DNA of 64,000 bases from Torreya grandis. Its lineage: Eukaryota > Streptophyta > Pinopsida > Cupressales > Taxaceae. Made by a program: the position numbers and the translations under genes. Under the pieces are notes generated by a model, which saw only the letters and a program-made list of their open reading frames with translations, had not been told where the DNA came from and made no database searches. Of this stretch, positions 26,658-38,715 are shown piece after piece (the first letter of the stretch is position 1; each line of letters opens with the position of its first letter). The stretch lies in the NCBI GenBank assembly GCA_037957365.1, contig JARHVA010001922.1:2181001-2245000 (forward strand), in the 5' to 3' direction.

Positions 26658-26662
26658 GTGCC

Positions 26663-26752
26663 TTAGGTTATACCACCTAGACACTAGTGACATAATAGGG
26701 ATAGTAGTGCCATATAGCACTAGTACCCTAATTTTGGTGCTACTCCTCCTTC
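26663..26752. other. Strip of host sequence between elements B and D
   Basis: This sequence belongs to the older repeat into which B and D were inserted. About 65 bases (26685-26749) resemble 49910-49974 on the far side of element D, with the shared core AATAGGG and GGTGCTA. No gene. Confidence 0.4.
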
Positions 26753-26757
26753 CCTCT

Positions 26758-27164
26758 TGTAGACAATTTATCTTCCTAGCCCAAATATAAAACCATATAG
26801 TTCAAAAATTTCTCATGAGACTCCCTTCAATATTTCATGAGGCTCCCTAAATCTTGTCATGATATTCAAATGGTTAATTAAGCATTTTAGCTTTATTTAA
26901 GGTTTCATTATGTGCATTAGGGGTTGCTTTAGAAACCATTATGTGATAGAATATTTTGAGTCATTTGATGATGTGTTAGGTTTTCATGGGTTGTCCTTGG
27001 GTGATTAGAATGGTCTCAAGTGTCCTTAGAGTCTAAAATTGGCCTATATCATGTTTGATAAAGTTAAGATACTTTAGCAAAAATTAAGGTATTTAGAGAA
27101 GTTAAGATTTCTTGTTTTTCTTATATTTTTACTTGTTTTATCTAATTATTAAGGAGGGACCTAG
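26758..27164 (+). repeat. Left LTR of D, first part
   Basis: It matches 44062-44470 from TGTWGAYAATTT through CCTAGYCCAAATATAAA to TTATTAAGGA. It stops where element C is inserted; the last five bases, CCTAG, are C's target site. Confidence 0.72.
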
Positions 27165-29624
27165 TGTGGTCTTAATTTTCACCCATGGAGGGAGTTATTT
27201 AGGTTCTCTCCAACTAAGCCACAAAATGGGAACAACCTTAAGCTGTGAGTATCCTATGATGAGGTTAATCCTCTAGAGAGAGCTGGTTACCTTGGATCTA
27301 TCACCTTAACTAATCTCTCACTTGGAAAAGGGAGAGAAATAAATAATAATGCATGAAAACATGTAAAAGGAGGTGATTCACCAATATTTTGGACAATTAA
27401 AATTACATAAGACACACTATCAGACATGTTCAAGACTGTATATATCACTTTACTCAATATTTGATCAAATTTCACATAAGTATTTCACAAAAAGGCATTG
27501 GATAGCTATCAATATAGCATGGGAAGGAAGTTATCCACTTCCAAACCAATCAAATACTATATATGACACTTAGAATGACCTGTGAAAGCTACAAAACACT
27601 TCATGAAGGTGAGAAAAATTAGATAGAGGCAAAGGAAAGCATACACTCACTTGACCACATCAATGAATTCATGAAAAACACTTAAATTTTGCATGTGAAT
27701 GGAGAAATTCAGTCTTTTATTAAATCAAATAGTTGTTGAAATACAATTCTTAGCATAGCCTAGTTAAGCCAAAATCATAATATTCTTTTGTCTCCAAAAA
27801 TTGAAAATTATTAGAGAGAGCTTTAAAAGGGAAGGAAATGGGTGATGTAGATAAGGGGGGAGAGAGAGAGAAAACCTAACAAAAAAATAATAATAAATGA
27901 GGCCTAACCACCTTTGATTGATTAACATTGATCTTTTTTTGAAAATTAACCATTGATTAGTGCCAAATAGCTCTCCATCATTTCTTACTAGACTAGAAAT
28001 GCACTAGAAGACAAGAACTTTATCGAAGGTGTTGAGTCATGATCCATAAAAAGGGGAAAGTCTTGAAAGAATTTGAAACTGCATTGAATGCTCTATCTAT
28101 ATTCTTCAACCCCTAAAATCTCCATCTCCTTAATGAGTGCATAACACCATGTATCATATTGATATGATCTTTATGTTATCATATAGTCACTTTGAATTCA
28201 TTTATATGGTGTCCCTTGAGAACACAATTGTCAAAAGACCATGCCCCTACACTAACATCTTTCTCTATCACAACTTTTTCATCATTATAAAACCTTGAAC
28301 ATAGGTCCTTTATAGATGGAAACTAATTCCCCTATTGGTTTTCATATAGCCATAATTACAATGAAGATCTACAGGCTAGGATTATTTGATTATGAATAAG
28401 ATGTAAAACTTATGTCTAAAAGATCTTAAGAAGTTAAGAAGATCTTTAATGGCATTAGATGGATTTTTAGGGTCTTCTCCTAGTCATTTAGATCATATCT
28501 TGATCTTAAATTTATACCTTTACTTGCCTAGGTGGTAAAATATTTTTATCCAATGTGTTTGCCTATGTGGCACATCCCCTAAGTTCCTTATCATATTTTA
28601 AAACCTGACCATTGTCACCTTGGACATGTGTCTTCATCTTGGAACCCATGGAACTTGATTGAATTTGCTCCATTGATCTCCTCAGGAGTCTCTTAACTTT
28701 GACCTTCATTATTTCCATTGATATACATTCTAATTTCTAGATCATGCCACTTGGTATCCCCATGTTTATCCTCAATATCTTGATGTTAGCTTCATATAGT
28801 TAACATTATTTCACCATGTGGTGGCCTCATGTGCAATATGGGCTCTTTGACTTCTTGACCTCATGAACACTGTAGATATCCTTTACATCGTTAAATGCAT
28901 GTCATTGATATTCCTTATATTTGATCAAATATTCACCATTTATCTTTTAATTCATCATGATTTTGCCACTTTTTAGCCCCACATTCAACCTTAGGATCCA
29001 TTGACCTTTGAGCTTGAGCTCATCATTGATCTTGAACTACATGATTAAACACACACTATAGATCTTCTTTGACCTGATAACCTTGCAATATCACTCACGT
29101 GCCATTGATATTTGATATAAGATTTCAAGATTACACCACTTGTCAATCCTATGTTTAACTTGAAGCTCATTAAGGATTTTAAAACCCAAATGGTTATTTT
29201 TTGTGATTTCAATTTGACATCCCTAGGCACATCCCACACTACTAGTTCATTTTTGGATCCTTATATCTTGAGATATAAAAATAATCAAGATAATAAATTT
29301 ACAAGGGATATTCATGGCCCAAAATACATTAATTTCATGTAATTCTTCAACTCTCTTTGCCTTTCCAAGTACACTTATGAAATGTACAACCAAACTGATC
29401 TATTCATTTTTGCATGATCTGCCAGGATAGTCTAGTCCTTAAAATAACCAAATTCAAACTTTAAGCTTGATTAAAGTGTTTTAAAAGCTTTCAAGTGACA
29501 AGTTATAGGATCATAGAGTCTATCTTCTCCTTCTACTTCTAGATGACTCTTCAATCGAGACTCTACTCAGCTTTTCCCTCTAGATCTAGGCAAAGTTTTG
29601 TATGTAGGCCATATTTGGCCAACA
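27165..29624 (-). repeat. 3' LTR of element C
   Basis: The plus-strand reading starts TGTGGTCTTAA and ends GGCCAACA. Its first 420 bases or so match 38327-38715. The shared palindrome reads GGTGATTCACC at 27372-27382. The length of about 2.46 kb lies between those of B and A. Confidence 0.78.
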
Positions 29625-29647
29625 TATTTGGTGACTCAACTGGGAAG
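29625..29647 (-). other. tRNA-Arg-like motif before the 3' LTR of C
   Basis: The minus strand reads CCCAGTTGAGTCACCA, then AATA, then the LTR start TGTTGG. Against the plant tRNA-Arg(ACG) 3' end (CCCAGCGGAGTCGCCA, from general knowledge) it differs at three positions and includes the CCA. It is the best preserved of the four copies. No polypurine tract is seen here. Confidence 0.68.
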
Positions 29648-29949
29648 AATGATTTATATGATTGATAATTAGAAAATTTACATGAATTTTGAACTTATAA
29701 ACAAGAAAAATCTGATCCATGACTGGAAGAACCTTTTGACATGAAGTAAGACAACTCCTTCCTCCAAAACAATCAAGGAAACGCAAAATAGGGAAACTAA
29801 TCTAAACAAATAAAATGTCTAAATAAATCACTTATGTGGGACAAAACACAATAAAAATAATGTGATATAACAACACTTGGAGGAAAAAAATAAACTAATT
29901 ATTTACAAGGAGCTTAGCTTATCAATAACAATGTTTTAGATGTATCCCA

Positions 29950-30990
29950 TTAACTAGGATAAAAATCTCCTCACCATCGATCTTTGAAAGTTAAAAGGCA
30001 TTTTAGGATTTTCAAATATAGATTATGTATGTACCAATATAAAGAGAATAAAATTTTGTATGCCTTCTTGAATTAGCTCTATCCTCATCCCACTTGATGA
30101 CCAAATCTCCTTATTTAAAACCTCATGAAGAAGCTCTCTTATCAAAGGCTCTCTTCACTTGTGCTTGGTGAGTTTATTTTGATAACATGGAATAATTTTG
30201 AACTTATTATATCTCCATAAGATCAACATATATTATTTTCATTGGTTCACTCTCCAATAAATCTAGTTGGTGAATTAATTCTAAAGCAAGAAACTCAAGA
30301 GAAATAGGTAATCTTGCTTCCTTATAATATACTAGCTTATTTGGAGAGTTAGAAATTGATATTGTTTAGGTGATCCTATTAACCCATAGAGATTATTTAA
30401 AATTGAGATACCATGACCTTAGATTATCTTCAATAGTATTTATTATGATCTTTAATAGATTCTTATTTGTGGAATCAGCAAGGCCATTACCTTATGGATA
30501 GTAATTTGATGAAGTGATAAGATAGACACCATGTTGAACAACCCATTGGCTGATTATAGTCCCAAAAAATGACAGAATTTTCATAAATAATGGTTGAAAT
30601 AACTCCTAATCTAGTAATTAAACCTTCATATAAATATAGAACATTGGATTCATTTACTTCTTTCAATACTACTACTTCTATCCATCTAGTGAAGTATTCT
30701 ATAATAGTTAGCATCCATTTGTGTCCTAAAATTGAAGGGAGATTAATGAGACCAATAAATTACAATCATCATTGGATAAAATGATATTCCACTACAATTT
30801 TTTAGAGGGGTAAGGCTACAAGTTTCACTTTTCCTACAAACAGAACACACTATTTGCACTTTCTAACCTATGCATGGAAATCACCAAATATTCTAGGACA
30901 ATAATAGCCACCTCTCATGATCTTAAGGGTTGTGGTCCTTGTTGAATAATTTCATCCAACATGTCCATAATGGAACTTCTCAAGTAATCT
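29950..30990 (-). pseudogene. Integrase of element C
   Basis: The core is recognisable at 30714-30487 (IIEYFTRWIEVVVLKEVNES, then ITRLGVISTIIYENS). This is the integrase catalytic core around the second Asp; the expected Asp-Asn-Gly reads Glu-Asn-Ser. The flanks towards 29950 and 30990 are in the right place for the C-terminal and zinc-binding parts but are frame-shifted and less clear. Confidence 0.68.
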
Positions 30991-31112
30991 CTATGTTTGG
31001 CTTAGCTCTATACATCTTAGTAACATGCCATTGATGTCTTTATTGAATAAAACACTATCAATGAGAAGAAATATAATTGATTATAATTTGAAATATATTA
31101 TTTTTTAAGATA

Positions 31113-32100
31113 TTAGATGAGAGGGGTAAATAACATCTGGGAGACCATTACCAAGTCATGAAACCAAATAGAAGGTGAGGTATGATCAGCTGCAACTTCT
31201 TCATCATTTGACACTAAAACTACCTCATTATCCTCTTGAAAATCTTGGGCTAGATGCTCACAAAGTCCTTTATCTCTAATCAAATTTGTGACCTTGATCT
31301 CTTTATCATACTCCATTACCTTCATTATCCAACTAGATATTTTCTCATTTATGTCTTTGTTCAATAAAAACTCCTTGATATTTGGATGGGAAACCATTAG
31401 GTGTATCTTATTGTTAGACAACAAATATCTAAATTTCTTGAGAGACCTTATAATTAAAAGTACATGTTTTTAAAAAAAAAAGTACCTTGTTTCATATTAT
31501 TCAAAGACTTGAATAAAGAAGGATATTGGCTACTCTAAAGCCTCATGATCATGTTGCATAAGAATTCCTGAAATGGTGTTTATGTTGGCATAAGTGTACA
31601 AAATGAAATCCTTTGTGAAGTCTATGTTTATGAGTGTTGGAACATTAGATATGGCCTTCTTGACCTCTTCAAAAATCTTTACTCCTTCCTTGGAAAAGAT
31701 GAAAATCTGATTCTTATTTATCATGGTTGTAAGTGGCGTAGCTAAAGTGGAAAAATATGAAATATATCTTTTTATAAAATTGATTTTACCTAAGAATATT
31801 TGCAAAGCCTTATTATGTTTAGACAAGGAAAGTGTGGGAATTGAATCTATCCTCATAGAATATATACTCATACCATGTTTATAAGTCACATGTCCAAGAA
31901 TATTACCCTCATGAAATAAGAAGATACACTTTTTTGGGTTTAGAGACACCCCAAATTGCCTACACCTTTTAAACACTTGATTAAGGTGAACCAATGCTCA
32001 TTTGCATTCTTTGAAAACACTTTTATGTCATCCAAATAAACAAGTATAAACCTATTAATAATGCCTTGGAATGACATATCCATGGATATTTGAAAGGTTT
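31113..32100 (-). pseudogene. RT C-terminal half and RNase H of element C
   Basis: The RT resumes after the solo LTR with FQISMDMSFQG and the catalytic YLDD at 32028-32039. A one-base shift follows before HLNQVFKRCRQFGVSLNPKK (31994-31930). The open frame runs to 31530 through FLGKINFIKRYIS. At 31424-31113 another open frame carries a degenerate RNase H/connection region with charged motifs. Both catalytic Asp residues of RT are kept in this half. Confidence 0.82.
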
Positions 32101-34366
32101 TGATTTATAGGCATTAGGTAGAAGTCCTCAATAACATCATCATCTGATTCTAAACCCAACTGGTCACAATCATTTGCTTGATTTGGTCTTCAAGATTCCT
32201 CTTTTGTTCAATGTTTCTATTTGACACTTGGGATATATAGTCTCTTTAACATAAGTAAATGTTTATTTTAATATTTTAATCACTTATTTATGGCTATAAC
32301 ATCCCTCATATGACTCAAAACTCATACTTTATCTCATACAAGTCATTCCTTTCTCAAACTCCTTCATATGCTTTCACTATTTTTTCCATTAGGTAAGCTA
32401 CTTGGGTTTCAAATTCCAATTTTTGATATAATTATTAAGGAGTTATTATAATTGAATTTATGGTCTTAATTGATCAAAACATACCTGACTTATCCTCTTA
32501 AAAGTGTCCAAATAGACTCCACCTACCCTTCAATTCCACATCTATGGTTTACCATGCTTTTATAAGGTTTGTAGACTTCTTTTAAAGCAATTTATCTTTG
32601 ATGATTCAAACAAATAAATTTTACCAATATGTAATTAATTTTTTAAGATTATTTTATCCCCTTTGAGATGTGTGCAAATTTTCATGACTTAACTCTTCTT
32701 GTAGCTAGCACTTCATTTGTAAATCAACCCTCTTTTAGGCCTATTTAGCCCTCAAACCTTACCATAGTTTTAAAATCCGTATATATACGTACACTCTCTC
32801 ACCTAAACCATATTTTTTTATTTAAATATTAAATACAGGTCATATCACAAAATTTCATGATTTTTCAATGGTTATAACTCTCAAAAACCTCAAAACCCTA
32901 AACCTAGGGTGTCCTTGACCCTACATAGGCCGTGGGCATTCAAAATTCCATATCTTGAGTTATAAAAAATTTTAAAAGAAAAAATCACCAAAAAAGTTAT
33001 TTTTTTACATCCTCTAAAATTTAAAATAGGTATAAATCTTTATTAAATCCATTAAGGGCTTGAATAATGCAAAACTCAGTCATAAATGCTCTCTTTTTAC
33101 TGATTGTACAAGGTTTCCATGGCCAAAACTCTTTCAAATGATTTAAATGTTTCACCTAAGATATTATAAAGTTTAATAAAAACTTCAGCATGATTATAAT
33201 AAACTCAAATAACCTCTATTCATAATATATTAGTTCATTTCACTTCTCTTATTCTTTGACTATGCACACAGGGGTAACATCTTATGCCGAAATTGGGTTT
33301 TGTGCGTTTCAAAGTTTCAAGAACTCCTTATCAAGACTTTTAAAGACTTTAAACACATTATTAATCATATTAAGAACCTTAAAAACCATATAATATACAT
33401 GCTTTATATTATAAATTCCTTTCTTTACTATTGTGATTGTGCATACAATAATGCCAATTACAAGCCTATGGTACAAGGGTATTTTCTCCTTTTCCAAGAC
33501 TCTTAGATGAATCAATAAAAAAATGAAGGGTTATAAATATAAATTAAATATTAAAGGTTAATTATCAAACCTTTTCCTTATATCCACCATCTCCAAATTC
33601 ATATAGACTCTCTTCTTGCATGACTATAAACCTCCATTCAAACTCTTGCCTACAACAAACACATTACAAACCCATATATGGGGTTATGGATTATTTAAGA
33701 TAATGAATGAATAGTCATAAACAATTTAAAACCTAAGAGAGAAAATCAAACTCATAAAAACTTATTTATTCATATGATTCATCTTCAATTTACATGATCA
33801 ACCGATACATGGGCTTTGACAACTTTTCCTTGAGAGGATACTTTCAGTCCTTCATGGCTCCCTTGTTTTCCTTATTGGGGATTTTATTAAACATTTCTCA
33901 CATCTCCTATCCTCAAAATCACATAAAATTATCTAGGTTTACCAACATTAATATTGGTTATCAATTTAGATACAAAAAATTCCTCTTTCTTGTCAATCCA
34001 ATACATGGGTGAGGGTGACCATACAAAATCATGACTTTCACTTTATGAGTTTAAAAATATGACTTATAATTACTCCTTAAATTACCTAATTAGACTAATT
34101 AATGACACTTTAATCATATATTCACTCCTTACATGCATTTAACCCTTCTAGACTCCATTTAAACATTTGAATTTTCAAATTCCCTATTTTGGAGGGAAAA
34201 CACCTAGAGACTATTGACACAACTCTATGACTCCAAATGGATTCCAAGGACATAAATATAAATAATAATGACATTAAAACACATTGAAATCATAATTTGA
34301 CCAAATTTGACCTCTTATTGACCAAAACACAAAATTGATGCTTTTTTGCTTGATGCTCTTGCATCA
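32101..34366. mobile_element. Probable solo LTR inserted in the RT of C
   Basis: This 2266-base block splits the RT exactly between NAGAT and FQ. It starts TG and ends CA, and is flanked by GGTTT (32096-32100) and GGTTG (34367-34371), a 4/5 five-base duplication. Removing it and one flank copy rejoins the RT sequence. It holds no plausible ORF; the two opposite frames at about 33300-33515 look like chance. The length and ends fit an LTR left after recombination. Its family and orientation are not known; the minus-strand end begins TGATGCAAGAGC. Confidence 0.6.
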
Positions 34367-35048
34367 GGTTGCTCCAGCATTGGATAAACTGAAAGGTATC
34401 CTTTTATATGAAAATGTCCCCCAATTATTAGTGAAGGATATCTTTAATTGGTCCTATTTACTGACCAAAATTTTATTTTAACCACTATATTCATACAACA
34501 AAGAAATCCTTTTTGAACCTACCAGTAACTATAAAATTTGTTTCATAGATGGCAATGGATAGTGATCTTTAAGGGAAGCCTTTTTCAAATCCTAAAAGTC
34601 AAAAAATAGTATAATATCACCATTATTATTCCATATGGAACATAGTTTTCCACCCAAGTTCAGTGTTTTATTGGAAATATGATAGCTAACTTTATGAGCT
34701 TATGAAGCTCAACTCTCATCAGAGGCTCAAGCTTAGGATTGATAGGCCTTTATCTTTGTCTTACTGGTTTAGTTTTAGCTTCTAAATCCATGGCGTGTTG
34801 AGATAGAATTGGATCAAATACTTTGAGGTCACAATATTTCCATGAAATCACATCAACAAAACTTGTGCATAACTCAATGAATTTTTTTTGGGTGAAGGAG
34901 TGCATACCTTACCCAACTTTAAGTTCTTACTAGTTGCAATTACCAGATTGGCATAATGTTCATCCTTTGTTGACAAGGATAACTTTTCCTTTCTCAATTC
35001 ATCATCACCACTGAATATGTTCTCAAGTGTGACCAATCCCTTGGGCAA
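34367..35048 (-). pseudogene. RT N-terminal half of element C
   Basis: An open frame at 35048-34848 leads into the RT, followed by DHYPLPSMKQIL and then NNWGTFSYKRIPFSLSNAGAT (34440-34370). These are the fingers/palm motifs of a Ty3/gypsy RT, and the frame stops at the solo LTR. Stops in between are TAA and TAG. Confidence 0.78.
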
Positions 35049-35079
35049 CTTTTTTTTTTCAATTACACAATCGGATCAC

Positions 35080-35660
35080 CATACTACTATAAAAACTTTG
35101 ATTGATTTATTGAGGAAAACTTAGCTTCTTTTTGCAAGAACCTGATAATCTGATTATCATATTCAAAAACTTGCCAATTCTCATTTTTATTTAGGATATA
35201 AGGTATTACAACCACCTTAATGTGAGACTAAATTTTTTCACTTTTCATATTGGCTGGGATACTAAATTATGCCCCAATGGCATCCAATCTATTCACATGT
35301 TTGTTCTCATCTCTTGGTATTGCCTAAATGTTGAAAGCCTAAAAATCCTCAAGTAAGTCCCATACCATATGCTTATATAATTTGAGTATTATATTTTTGC
35401 ATGCATTAAAACCTATAACTTGGTGAACTACAAGTTCACTATCACCCAAAACTTGTAAGGTATTGACTTTCATCTTCTTGTACTAATGCTTCATATTCTA
35501 CAACATTATTTGAAAAACCAAATTGAAATTTAATAAAGGAGAAACACCTTTGAATTTCTAGAGAAACTAGCATCATTCCAGACTTAGTACCATGTTTATT
35601 CTTTGATCCATCAAAGTATAATTTCCATATACCATCACTAAACTCATCATCCTTTATCAT
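35080..35660 (-). pseudogene. Additional RNase H of element C
   Basis: An RNase H domain reads LYFDGSKNKHG, SNNVVEYEALV, then LGDSELVV and DENKHVNRLDA. The first Asp, the Glu and the second Asp of the RNase H active site are visible, so it is better kept than in B. It lies between protease (about 36.2 kb) and RT (below 35.05 kb). The element also has the usual RNase H after RT, which gives the dual-RNase-H architecture of plant Tat elements. Confidence 0.78.
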
Positions 35661-36179
35661 GGCTAGAATTGGTTTATCATTATCATAGAGAAAATAAAAA
35701 CAAAATCCTCCTTATTTAATTATATTATAAGGATCATGTTCATGTAAGCTAGAGGCCCACTCATCAAGGAACAAATCTGAAACTCCATCCAAGGGTGATT
35801 CAATTTCTACTTCACTATTTTTTAACACCTCATATGAGATGCCATAGTTAGTGTTCACAACACTTGGCTTATATGGCTCCAAATGGAAATGTGATATGGG
35901 TTAAGAATGTATTATTACCTTGGTATCATACCTAGTTATGAATACCAAATATGTCCAATCAGTTGATAAGTATCTTCCAATATTCGAGGTAATGTCTCTT
36001 GATAGACACATGGTGAAGTAGGGAGGTAAGTATACCACAAATACATCTTTTTAAATGGTAACATTGGGACAAGCATGTAATGTCAATTACAAATATTTAA
36101 TAATGACTACTATCTCTATTAGTGATACATCTATTTGAAACACTCTTTTAGTATTTGGTTCATAAATAAAACCAAGCTT

Positions 36180-36260
36180 GTCTGTAATTTGCTTAGGCAT
36201 AACAGTGCTACTAGCTCCACTATCCACCATGCAGTTATGAACTAAGGTGTCACCAAATAT
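36180..36260 (-). pseudogene. Protease active-site region of element C
   Basis: The minus strand reads VHNCMVDSGASSTVMPK. DSGAS is the intact aspartic protease active site. The surrounding domain is broken by stops. It sits between gag and the additional RNase H as expected. Confidence 0.75.
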
Positions 36261-37209
36261 CAAAGAAAGGTAAAAAGGAGGAGTTTTATTTGGTTTTACC
36301 TTAGTTTTTTATATCTTCAACATATTTTATTCCTATTGTACTAGTTTCTTAGTTGGCTAGTTTGAATTAGTTAGGACAACACCTTCTTTCAACTAGTTTT
36401 AGAGACACTTCAGAGTTGAAAACTCTTGAATGAGAATATCCTTTTACCCTAGAATAGATAAGGAATCCCACAAGATAATTCTGATGTTAGAATTATTCAT
36501 TTGATCCACTATATTGAATTGGGCCCCAATAAACTTTGGCTACACTTTTTGAACCATTGGTTGCTCACAAACTAGAGGCACTTGAAGAGCTTTCCTAACC
36601 TCTACATTTTAATTTTTTTATGTTGTAGGGGAATAAAGTTGATCTTTGGTACTCTTAGAAATAACATTAGGAGTAATTAAAGCATTACTCACATATTGAG
36701 CCTCATTAATGGCTCTTCTTTTGTCTCTAATTAGAGTTACAACTTGACCATTTATATTACTAATTTTAATGCCCTAATTGAATGCAACATGATCATCCAT
36801 TTGCCAATTCACATTAATGGCATCAAGTTTCCCTTAAACTTATTGAGTCTCTCCTTATGCTACCAAATTTGTTTCTTGGTATTGACTTCCTTGAAGAGAA
36901 AAATCTTCTAGTGTCATTTATGACATAGTAATATTTTGTGACACCAAGGGTTAGATCTAAGAATCATTGATATTAAATGGCTTCCAACTTGAATCCTATA
37001 TCAAGTTATTTTGAGGTGGTGTGGGAACAATATCTCTTTAATTATAAGGAAATATTAGGATCAAGGGATGCATAAGGTTTAGCTTGAGTTATGGATCCTT
37101 GTGGTTGTTAGGGTGGTTTATTTTCTTTGAACCCTTGATAAGGAGGCCTTTGATTTTTAAAGGGTTGATAGGTGGAATAATTTTGTTATTGATAAGGCCT
37201 ATTATCCTA

Positions 37210-38280
37210 GTACTAATACCTTTTGATTTGCACTATTTTTTTTCCAAAATATTGTAACAAACTTTTTAACTCTCCAAGCTCACTAGCTTGACTAGAAGGG
37301 GCTACAATTTGATATTTAAAAGATGGAATAGGAGCTAAAGATGGGATTTTAGGAATTAGTATAGAATTTAATTCTGGGAATATAGGCATTGGAGGCTTAT
37401 GAGAGAGTTTAATGGCTTGCATCAAGTTATTCTCTATTCTTATTATAACTTCATAAGCATTTGGCAAGGTAATACCACCCATTTAACTATATCATTACAC
37501 TAATATCAGAGTTGTGGGATTTTATATAGTAAAAAAAGGCATATTATAGGGATTATATAATAAATGCAAGTATCTTGGTCCATCTTTTGGAATTTGAGCT
37601 TAAATTGAGACATGAACTCATTAGGGGCTCTCTTTATGGTAATGAGTTGTTCAACTAAGGATGGGTAATCGGATTTTTCCTCAAATTATCTGACTAAGGA
37701 TGCACCTAATTCATATCAAGTAGCAATGGAATTAAGTAGGATAATTCTATACCATTACAATGGTTTTCCTTTGAAGGAAGTAGTAAGTAGTTTAATAGCT
37801 ACGTTGTCTTGAATAAAATTATGAATTGAACAAAGGTTTGGAATATATTGGATGTGCTAAATAGGACTTGTTTGATCTTCTCATAATAAGAATGGGATAA
37901 TTTTAAGAGAATATATAAGAATGCCATCAAAATGGGATAAATTTAGTGGACTACCTCTATTAAATAGAATAAATACTTAATTTCTGATGGCCATGTGGAT
38001 AGTGGCGATTATACTACTTAGGACACTACGATGACTAGAAGATGAATATTTCCTTTGAGGACATGGTATTGTCCTAAAAAACCTTGCTCTTTTGTATGAA
38101 TTAGAAGGTAATTTAATGAATTCAAGAGGAATACATTTACTTTCTAACCTCGTAGTAACCTTTAACATGAGAGTTTTGTTTGGATGATGCTATGAACTCT
38201 ATAAACTAAAGAATATCTAGCTTCTAATGATGATGGATGTCTTTATCTACTATAAATACCTCTCCTTAGCTCCAAAATTT
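37210..38280 (-). pseudogene. Gag of element C
   Basis: The retrotransposon-gag core lies at about 37960-37500, in one frame with a few TAA/TAG stops (for example DNVAIKLLTTSFKGKPL). The open frame at 37482-37213 reads NAYEVIIRIENNLMQAIKL, the usual segment after the capsid core. Between it and the protease (37200-36300) the sequence is Gln/Asn-rich when read on the minus strand. No zinc knuckle was found. Confidence 0.68.
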
Positions 38281-38298
38281 AGTTATGCTAAGGAGAAT

Positions 38299-38318
38299 GG
38301 GTCCCACCAAGCATGCCA
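38299..38318 (-). other. Primer-binding site of element C
   Basis: The minus strand reads TGGCATGCTTGGTGGGACCC, eight bases from the LTR. It is the same site as in A and B. Confidence 0.65.
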
Positions 38319-38326
38319 AAAACTAT

Positions 38327-38715
38327 TATGGTTTTAAATTGTACCCATGGAGGGAGTTCTTTAGGATCTCTCCAACTAACCCACAAAATGGGAACATCCT
38401 CAGGTTTGGGTATCTTATAATGAGGTTGAGCCTCCAGAGAGGGTTGGTTCCCTTGTATCTATCACCTAAAATCATATATTTCTTGTAAAATGGAGAGAAA
38501 TAGATAATAATACATGAAAACATATAAAAAGAGGTGATGCACAAATATTTTGAACACTTACAATTTCACAAGACATACTATCAGACATGTTTAATACTAA
38601 AAATATCACTTCACTCACTCTTTGATCATATTTCACATAATTATTTCACAAAAAGTCATTAGATAGATATTAATCTAGCATGGGACGACATCTATCCACT
38701 TCCAAACCAATCAAC
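38327..38715 (-). repeat. 5' LTR of element C, truncated
   Basis: It matches the start of 27165-29624, from TATGGTTTTAAATT (TG decayed to TA) through the palindrome GGTGATGCACA at 38533-38543. The match is lost around 38710-38722; about 2 kb of LTR is missing. Confidence 0.75.

Larger units (their letters stand above)
1405..26662 (-). mobile_element. Element B: Tat-type Ty3/gypsy retrotransposon, decayed
   Basis: This is a full-length LTR retrotransposon on the minus strand. Two LTRs of about 1.3 kb (1410-2707 and 25397-26657) are flanked by near-identical five-base target duplications, ATGCC at 1405-1409 and GTGCC at 26658-26662. Going down the minus strand the order is PBS, gag, protease, additional RNase H, RT, RNase H, integrase, an extra long ORF, then the 3' LTR. 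The extra RNase H beside a normal Ty3 pol is the hallmark of the plant Tat lineage. Element A is inserted in the extra ORF. Every reading frame is broken by point mutations, so the copy is dead. Class is secure; placement in a named Tat sublineage is not attempted. Confidence 0.85.
27160..38715 (-). mobile_element. Element C: Tat-type Ty3/gypsy retrotransposon, decayed
   Basis: A minus-strand element nested in the left LTR of D. The complete 3' LTR is 27165-29624; the 5' LTR (38327 onward) is cut after about 390 bases. Gene order on the minus strand is PBS, gag, protease, additional RNase H, RT, RNase H, integrase. There is no additional ORF after integrase, unlike B. The RT is split by a probable solo LTR. 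The target site CCTAG is seen only at the left, because the right LTR end is lost. Confidence 0.82.

Noticed and set aside
33300..33515. Opposite 68-codon frames at the same place in the solo LTR
   Set aside because: Both strands are open over the same AT-rich segment and neither shows a motif.
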